Assembly: GCA_016699735.1 (NCBI GenBank)
Contig: CP065008.1
Span: forward strand, 806,001 to 870,000
Length of the DNA: 64,000 nt
From: Alphaproteobacteria bacterium
Lineage (GTDB): Bacteria > Pseudomonadota > Alphaproteobacteria > Micavibrionales > Micavibrionaceae
Direction of reading: 5' to 3'
Shown: positions 58,939-64,000 of the stretch, one piece after another
Layout of the letters: the number at the start of each line of letters is the position of its first letter
How positions within the stretch are numbered: position 1 is the stretch's first letter
Notes under the pieces: model-generated
What the model was told of the DNA's origin: nothing
The model's database searches: none
Seen by the model: the letters and a program-made list of their open reading frames with translations, nothing else
Program-made: the position numbers and the translations under genes

Positions 58939-59751
58939 TTAGGCCGCTTCTTTCTCAAGGCGCTCATTCAGCAACTGGCTCAGCAGGTGCCACTTTGAAC
59001 CGGAAAAGAGATGAGCGTAAATAAACGGAATCCAGCCGTTTTTTCGGAACTCAAGAAAAGTCTTGTCGTCCAGTGCATCGAGTTTTTTCTGATCGATGAT
59101 TCGGAAGCCGGAAAAATTGACAACCCTGTTCCCGGCAAGCTCGATTCGAACCCCGCGAGGATCGGCGAGAAGATCTTTTTCAACCAGAGCCTTGCTGAAA
59201 TCCAGCGTTTGCTGGGCGGCGGCATGATAGGACTTGCAGAACTCAAGCGCATCTTTGGAAAGCTGGCTGGGGGTTCCGTCTTTTTCGAAAAAGGCACGGT
59301 CGGAACCCTTTTCGACCACACTGTCGTCCAGATCGACGCAAAGCGTCAGCTGGTCTTTGGTAGGCATCTCCGAAAAGATAAACGGATAGCGCCGGATATA
59401 GGCGGGAATATAAGTATGCTTGTTCCATTGTCCCCGCGAATCAACGAACAGATTCTCATTGTCGCGCAGGCCCAGAATCGCAACTGGGGTGGCGTTCCCG
59501 TCCGGGCTGAAGGCGATAGGATACGAATCGGCGATCTGCGTCATCTCGATAAGGTTAACAGGAACGGCATTCGCGGTGCTGGTAAACTCAAAGCCAAAAT
59601 TGCGCTTCAGGGACAAATCGGAATGCTTTTTGGCATCCAGGGGCTCAGGGTGAGAATAAAAGAGCGGAAGGTTCGCCGCAGGGGGTTGCTTCGCGCCGCC
59701 GTCTTGGTTGCCAGAGGCTTTCTTCTCAGATTTTCCTTCAGATTTGGCCAT
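58939..59751 (-). CDS. SapC-family protein
   Basis: The 270-residue product matches the SapC family (PF07277): NLPLFYSHPEPLDAKKHSDLSLK, then FPIAFSPDGNATPVAILGLRDNENLFVD-type sequence, then YIPAYIRRYPFIF, and a central conserved ETA/TKDQLTLCVDLD. SapC was first described with a Campylobacter surface-layer locus; its molecular role is not settled. A Lys/Ala/Gly-rich N-terminus of about 25 residues precedes the conserved part. Confidence 0.82.
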   Translation of the reverse strand: MAKSEGKSEKKASGNQDGGAKQPPAANLPLFYSHPEPLDAKKHSDLSLKRNFGFEFTSTANAVPVNLIEMTQIADSYPIAFSPDGNATPVAILGLRDNENLFVDSRGQWNKHTYIPAYIRRYPFIFSEMPTKDQLTLCVDLDDSVVEKGSDRAFFEKDGTPSQLSKDALEFCKSYHAAAQQTLDFSKALVEKDLLADPRGVRIELAGNRVVNFSGFRIIDQKKLDALDDKTFLEFRKNGWIPFIYAHLFSGSKWHLLSQLLNERLEKEAA

Positions 59752-59895
59752 AAAAATTCCTTTGGTACGGTATTTGAATTTGGGTTCACGGATATTTCAG
59801 GGATCATAGGCAAAGTATCTGGCGCTTTGCAACGGTTTTTGAAAAATCGCCGGCTTTCGCCCCTTAATTTTAGCGAAAAGAGGGTTAAAAACAGG

Positions 59896-59968
59896 TTTAA
59901 ACCCCTTAAAGGAAGCCATTTATTTGTTTTCTTGGACTATAAAATGGTTTACGTTCGCGGGGTTTAAA
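59896..59968. repeat. Inverted repeat upstream of ugd
   Basis: TTTAAACCCC (59896-59905) and GGGGTTTAAA (59959-59968) form a 10-bp dyad with a 53-base spacer in the gap between the SapC-family gene and ugd. It could fold the leader or serve as a binding site. The gap of 259 bases holds no other clear feature. Confidence 0.35.
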
Positions 59969-60010
59969 GAAGGCCGGATTTCTTAGAAACACAACAGAAG
60001 GACAGTTGTC

Positions 60011-61363
60011 ATGCGGATCGCAATGGTCGGAACGGGATATGTGGGTCTGGTCTCGGGAACCTGTTTCGCGGAGTTCGGCCATACGGTCGTCTGCGTCGAT
60101 AAGGACGCCGGGAAGATCGAAAGCCTCAAGCAAGGCAAAATTCCAATTTTTGAGCCGGGCCTGGAAGACCTCCTCGAGCGTCAGATCGAATCCGGTCGTA
60201 TTGAGTTTACAACCGATATCAAGACCGCCGTGAAAGACGCGCAGGCTGTTTTTATCGCTGTGGGTACACCCTCACGCCGTTACGGCCGGGATGCGGACCT
60301 GTCCTACGTTTATGAGGCTGCCCGCGAAATCGCCCGCAACATCAAGGGCTACACCGTTGTCATTAACAAATCCACCGTCCCGGTCGGAACCGGGGCCGAA
60401 GTCGAACGCATCATCCGCGAGGAGCGCCCGGACGCCGATTTCGATGTCGCCTCCAACCCTGAGTTCCTGCGCGAAGGCGCGGCGATCGAGGATTTCATGC
60501 GCCCCGACCGCGTCGTGGTCGGCGTGACAGGACAAAAAGCACAGGACGTACTGCGCGAAATCTACCGCCCGTTGAATCTCAACGAAACGCCCATCATGTT
60601 CACGGGCCGCGAAACGGCGGAAGTCATTAAGTATGCGGCCAATGCCTTTCTGGCCACCAAGATCACCTTTATCAACGAAGTGGCCGACCTGTGCGAAAAG
60701 GTCGGTGCCGACGTACAGCAGGTCGCCAAGGGCATCGGCCTCGATGGGCGCATCGGCGGTAAATTTCTCCATGCCGGACCCGGTTATGGCGGCTCGTGCT
60801 TCCCCAAGGATACGCTGGCGCTGGCCCGCACCGGACAGAAATTCAGCGCCCCGCAGCGCATCGTGGAAACGGTCGTGGCCGTGAACGAGGACCGCAAGGC
60901 CAGAATGGCCGATAAGGTCATGGACGTCTTCGGCGGCAATGTACGAGGCAAACGCATCGGCATCCTCGGCGTGTCCTTCAAACCCAACACGGACGATATG
61001 CGCGACGCCCCCTCCCTGACCATCATCCCCATCCTGCAGCAGGCGGGGGCGAGCGTTGCGGCCTACGACCCCGAGGCGATGGACCATGCCAAGACGATGA
61101 TTGAGGACGTCGAATGGTGCAAAAGCGCCTATGATGTAGCCAAGGATGCCGACGCGCTGGTGATTATCACCGAATGGAACGAATTCCGCGCCCTCGACCT
61201 CAAGCGCATCGCAAGCGCTATGAAATCCCCCTGCATCGTGGACCTCCGCAACATCTACAAAATCCCGGAAATGCAGGAAAATAACTTCCATTATGTCTCG
61301 ATTGGGCGTAAAGAAGTCTGCCCGGAAACGAATGTAGGCCTCAAAAAAGTCTCGAACGCCTAG
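60011..61363 (+). CDS. ugd: UDP-glucose 6-dehydrogenase
   Basis: The 450-residue enzyme oxidises UDP-glucose twice with NAD to UDP-glucuronate, a precursor of capsule and other polysaccharides. The Rossmann motif MVGTGYVGLVSG, the lysine in EVIKYAANAF (Lys207) and the catalytic cysteine Cys263 in GPGYGGSCFPKD are intact. Length is typical. It is followed closely by cysD but is not functionally linked to it. Confidence 0.95.
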   Translation: MRIAMVGTGYVGLVSGTCFAEFGHTVVCVDKDAGKIESLKQGKIPIFEPGLEDLLERQIESGRIEFTTDIKTAVKDAQAVFIAVGTPSRRYGRDADLSYVYEAAREIARNIKGYTVVINKSTVPVGTGAEVERIIREERPDADFDVASNPEFLREGAAIEDFMRPDRVVVGVTGQKAQDVLREIYRPLNLNETPIMFTGRETAEVIKYAANAFLATKITFINEVADLCEKVGADVQQVAKGIGLDGRIGGKFLHAGPGYGGSCFPKDTLALARTGQKFSAPQRIVETVVAVNEDRKARMADKVMDVFGGNVRGKRIGILGVSFKPNTDDMRDAPSLTIIPILQQAGASVAAYDPEAMDHAKTMIEDVEWCKSAYDVAKDADALVIITEWNEFRALDLKRIASAMKSPCIVDLRNIYKIPEMQENNFHYVSIGRKEVCPETNVGLKKVSNA

Positions 61364-61394
61364 CGCTATGGCAGTAACTGGATAGGGATTGAAG

Positions 61395-62210
61395 ATGTAT
61401 AAATACCTTGATGAACTCGAAGCCAAGAGCGTTTACATCATCCGCGAAGCCTATAATCGCGTGGACCCGCTTTGTATGCTCTGGTCCATCGGTAAGGACT
61501 CAACCGCGCTGCTCTGGCTGGTCCGTAAAGCTTTTCTTGGGCGTGTGCCTTTCCCCATGGTTCTGCTGGATACGGGTATGGAAATGCAGGAGGTATACGA
61601 TTTCCGCGACCGGATCATCAAGGAGTGGGAACTGAATTGCATCAACCATATGTGCCCGCCCGAGGAGGAGATGGACCAGACCCTTCCCCCCGCGACGCGC
61701 TCCGCCATGCGGAAGACCGAAGGTTTGAAAACGCTTCTGCGCGAACATAATTTCAAGGGCGTGATTGCGGGCATCCGCCGTGACGAGCAGGGGCTCCGCG
61801 CCAAGGAGCGCGTCTTTTCGCCCCGCACCATCGACGGCAACTGGGACTTCAAGGACCAGCCCCCCGAATTCTGGGACCAGTACAAAACCGAATTCCCGGA
61901 AGGGGCGCATCTGCGGATTCACCCGATCCTGCACTGGACGGAACTCGATATCTGGCGCTATACGCAGCGCGAAAACATTCCCTGCTGCGATCTCTATTTC
62001 GCCCGCAAGGACGCGAAGACAGGAAAAATGATGCGCTACCGTTCTCTGGGCGAGAAGAACATTACCTTCCCTGTCGAAAGCGGCGCCCGCAACATACAGG
62101 AAATTCTTCATGAACTGGAGACGACAAACACTTCGGAGAGGGCGGGACGCTCCATGGACAAGGAAACCGAGGACAGTTTCGAGCGTCTGCGGGCGTCCGG
62201 CTATATGTGA
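61395..62210 (+). CDS. cysD: Sulfate adenylyltransferase subunit 2
   Basis: CysD (271 aa) is the catalytic subunit of ATP sulfurylase, making APS from sulfate and ATP with CysN. The PP-loop is SIGKDSTALL at residues 31-40. GIRRDEQGLRAKERVFSPR and the final TTNTSERAGRSMDKETEDSFERLR are characteristic. ATG at 61395 is preferred to a TTG two codons earlier. It lies 31 bases after ugd. Confidence 0.95.
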   Translation: MYKYLDELEAKSVYIIREAYNRVDPLCMLWSIGKDSTALLWLVRKAFLGRVPFPMVLLDTGMEMQEVYDFRDRIIKEWELNCINHMCPPEEEMDQTLPPATRSAMRKTEGLKTLLREHNFKGVIAGIRRDEQGLRAKERVFSPRTIDGNWDFKDQPPEFWDQYKTEFPEGAHLRIHPILHWTELDIWRYTQRENIPCCDLYFARKDAKTGKMMRYRSLGEKNITFPVESGARNIQEILHELETTNTSERAGRSMDKETEDSFERLRASGYM

Positions 62211-62219
62211 TTGATGTCT

Positions 62220-62240
62220 GGCTTTTTCGAAGAAAAAGCC
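62220..62240. repeat. Perfect 9-bp hairpin downstream of cysD
   Basis: GGCTTTTTC (62220-62228) and GAAAAAGCC (62232-62240) are separated by GAA. It stands immediately before the REP-like element in the cysD-cysNC gap; no T run follows it. Confidence 0.6.
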
Positions 62241-62250
62241 TAGACGAGAT

Positions 62251-62275
62251 CATCCCCGCGAAGGCGGGGATCACC
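62251..62275. repeat. REP-like palindromic element between cysD and cysNC
   Basis: ATCCCCGC-GAAG-GCGGGGAT (62252-62271) flanked by C and CACC is the widely dispersed bacterial palindrome whose false translation reads VIPAFAGM. Such elements often lie between genes in operons and can change mRNA stability. It interrupts the cysD-cysNC junction. Confidence 0.75.
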
Positions 62276-62316
62276 AACAAGCTAAGAATAGGATATTGAA
62301 TTTAGGTCAAAAGAAA

Positions 62317-64000
62317 ATGAGCGCAGAACCAGCAATCAAGATCGTAAAAAGTGACAAGGTGAAGCGGAAGCAAAGCACGCATCAGCAGCTCCGCGTGGTC
62401 ATCGTGGGCCACGTCGATCATGGAAAATCCACCCTGATAGGGCGTCTGCTCTATGACACGAACTCGCTCCCCGAAGGTAAGGCCGAGGAAATCGAAGCCA
62501 TCTGCAAACGGCGCGGAACGGACGTTGTCGAATGGTCCTTCGTTCTGGATGCCTTTCAGGCCGAGCGCGATCAGGCCATTACCATCGACTCGACGCAAAT
62601 TTGGTTTTCCACCGACCACCGCGATTACGTGATTATCGACGCACCAGGGCACCGCGAATTTCTGAAGAATATGATTTCCGGCGCCGCCGCCGCCGATGCC
62701 GCCATCCTCGTCGTTGACGGGTCGGAAGGCGTACAGGAGCAGACCCGCCGCCACGCCTATTTGCTTCACCTTCTGGGCCTGCAGCAAATCGCGGTCGTCG
62801 TCAACAAGATGGATATGGTCAAGCATGACCCCGAGGCGTTCGAGAATGTCTCCCGCGAAGTGCGCGATTACCTGCATACCATCGGCGTCACCCCGCGCTT
62901 TATCATCCCAATTTCTGCCCGCCACGGCGACATGATCGCCGGACGCGGCGATTCGATGGACTGGTATTCCGGCAAGACTCTGATCGAAGTTCTGGACAGT
63001 TTCGAGAACGCCACGCTGCCCGTCTCGCGCCCGCTGCGTTTCCCGGTGCAGGACGTCTACCGTTTTCAGGAAAAGCGCATTATCGTCGGCCGCGTGGAAA
63101 GCGGCATCCTCCGCAAGGGCGACCGCCTGATGTTCTCCCCCGGTAACGAGGAAGCGACCGTAACCTCCATCGAAGTCTGGCCCGAGGATAAGGACAAGGT
63201 CGAGGCCCGCCCCGGCGAGGCCATTGGTATAACGCTGGACCAGCGCCTGTTCGTCGAGCGCGGCCATATCGGGTCGCACACCAAGAACCCGCCGATGCTC
63301 TCCAACGTGTTCAGATCGAGCATCTTCTGGCTCTCGCAAAAGGCTCTGAGGGTCGGTAATTCATATAAAATCCGTTATGGCTCGCACGAAGCGATGGTCA
63401 CGGTTCAGTCCATCGATAAGGTGATTGACACGCAGGATCTCGCCGATCAGGCCGACAAGAGCGAGGTCAAGCGCAACACGGTGGCGGAAATCACCCTGCG
63501 GGCCCGTGATCTGCTGCCCATCGACCCTTACGTGGACAATGAGCGTTTGGGCCGGATTGTCATATACGAAGGCTACGACATCGCCGGCGGCGGCGTCATC
63601 AGTATGGAAGGCTATGCCGACCAGCGCCGCAGACGCGCCCCCAAATCCGAAAACATCCATAAGGTCGAACACCTGCTCAACCACGATGTTCGCGCAAAAC
63701 GCGCCGGACACAGGGGCGGGGTCTTCTGGTTCACCGGACTCTCTGGCTCAGGAAAATCGACTCTCGCCATGGCGGTTGAAAAGGCGCTCTTCGAAAAAGG
63801 CCACGCGACCTACGTTCTGGACGGCGACAATATCCGCCACGGTCTGAACCGCGATCTGGGCTTCTCTCCGAAAGACCGCTCGGAAAACATCCGCCGGATC
63901 GGTCATGTCGCTGCATTGATGGCCGATGCCGGAGTGGTCGTGATTTCGGCCTTTATATCGCCCTACCGCGCCGACCGCGAACGCGCCCGCAGCGCCGCGC
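62317..64000 (+). CDS. cysN/cysC: Bifunctional sulfate adenylyltransferase subunit 1/APS kinase (partial)
   Basis: The reading frame runs off the window after 561 codons. The N-terminal CysN GTPase has GHVDHGKS at residues 31-38 and DAPGHREF. A C-terminal APS kinase (CysC) follows, with the P-loop GLSGSGKS at residues 474-481, and GDNIRHGLNRDLGFSPKDRSENIRR. The fused form couples APS formation to its phosphorylation to PAPS. Only the last portion of the kinase is missing. The start at the ATG after AAAAGAAA is the only reasonable one. Confidence 0.95.
   Translation, partial: MSAEPAIKIVKSDKVKRKQSTHQQLRVVIVGHVDHGKSTLIGRLLYDTNSLPEGKAEEIEAICKRRGTDVVEWSFVLDAFQAERDQAITIDSTQIWFSTDHRDYVIIDAPGHREFLKNMISGAAAADAAILVVDGSEGVQEQTRRHAYLLHLLGLQQIAVVVNKMDMVKHDPEAFENVSREVRDYLHTIGVTPRFIIPISARHGDMIAGRGDSMDWYSGKTLIEVLDSFENATLPVSRPLRFPVQDVYRFQEKRIIVGRVESGILRKGDRLMFSPGNEEATVTSIEVWPEDKDKVEARPGEAIGITLDQRLFVERGHIGSHTKNPPMLSNVFRSSIFWLSQKALRVGNSYKIRYGSHEAMVTVQSIDKVIDTQDLADQADKSEVKRNTVAEITLRARDLLPIDPYVDNERLGRIVIYEGYDIAGGGVISMEGYADQRRRRAPKSENIHKVEHLLNHDVRAKRAGHRGGVFWFTGLSGSGKSTLAMAVEKALFEKGHATYVLDGDNIRHGLNRDLGFSPKDRSENIRRIGHVAALMADAGVVVISAFISPYRADRERARSAA

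Noticed and set aside
62062..62280. Minus-strand peptide containing VIPAFAGM
   Set aside because: This peptide is the known false translation of the REP-like palindrome, not a gene.
62302..63339. Minus-strand frame of 345 codons opposite cysNC
   Set aside because: Antisense to a protein with intact GTPase motifs; no coding signature of its own.

Overview
The window is a chromosomal segment of an alphaproteobacterium. This is inferred from the gene order (secE-nusG, rplKA, rplJL, rpoB, rpoC, rpsL-rpsG-fusA-tuf, the S10/spc/alpha operons ending secY-adk-rpsM-rpsK-rpoA-rplQ), the split glycine decarboxylase gcvPA/gcvPB, and protein sequences typical of the class. A free-living or environmental lineage outside the well-studied orders (Rhodospirillales- or Micavibrio-like) is a guess. 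GC content is moderate by eye, with AT-rich islands at about 3.6-4.0, 21.6-23.3, 38.7-40.3, 49.3-50.6 and 57.1-58.2 kb. No rRNA, tRNA, CRISPR array, insertion sequence or prophage was recognised.

Layout. 1-0.2 kb: the end of a HlyD-type secretion adaptor. 0.3-5.5 kb: a glycine cleavage operon (gcvT, gcvH, gcvPA, gcvPB) carrying two extra small extracytoplasmic genes between the P-subunit halves. 5.5-6.0 kb: a single-domain response regulator. 6.2-46 kb: the transcription/translation supercluster, almost complete but repeatedly interrupted. Interruptions are a DUF4926 gene plus a frameshifted secreted esterase (nusG/rplK), a TIGR03118-like secreted propeller (rplA/rplJ), a SIMPL-domain gene (rpoB/rpoC), an antisense polytopic membrane protein (rpoC/rpsL), an unknown 85-residue gene (rpsJ/rplC), two secreted HExxH paralogues (rplO/secY) and an isoaspartyl peptidase (adk/rpsM). 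Promoters and intrinsic terminators divide the block into separate units: terminators after rplA, rpoC, rplO and rplQ; promoters before rplK, rplJ, rpsL, the HExxH pair and rpsM. A likely attenuator lies in the rplJ leader.

46-64 kb is mixed accessory and metabolic sequence: panBC (pantothenate), a Deg-type protease with an apparently leaderless transcript, an AT-rich island with a tandemly duplicated small-gene unit, a single-chain glycyl-tRNA synthetase, an SppA-type peptidase, a TrmN6-like methyltransferase, a lytic transglycosylase, an acyl-CoA dehydrogenase with a short AT-rich C-terminus, a secreted protein with three cysteine repeats, a plasmid-like HTH/coiled-coil protein, a SapC-family protein, UDP-glucose dehydrogenase, and the sulfate-activation genes cysD and cysNC (cut by the window edge) separated by a REP-like palindrome.

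The most unusual material is the set of uncharacterised genes lodged inside normally unbroken housekeeping operons, the duplicated RSFQD small-gene unit, the cysteine-repeat protein, and the lysine/alanine-rich tails and insertions in several ribosomal proteins (S7, S17, L3, L15, L29, L30).
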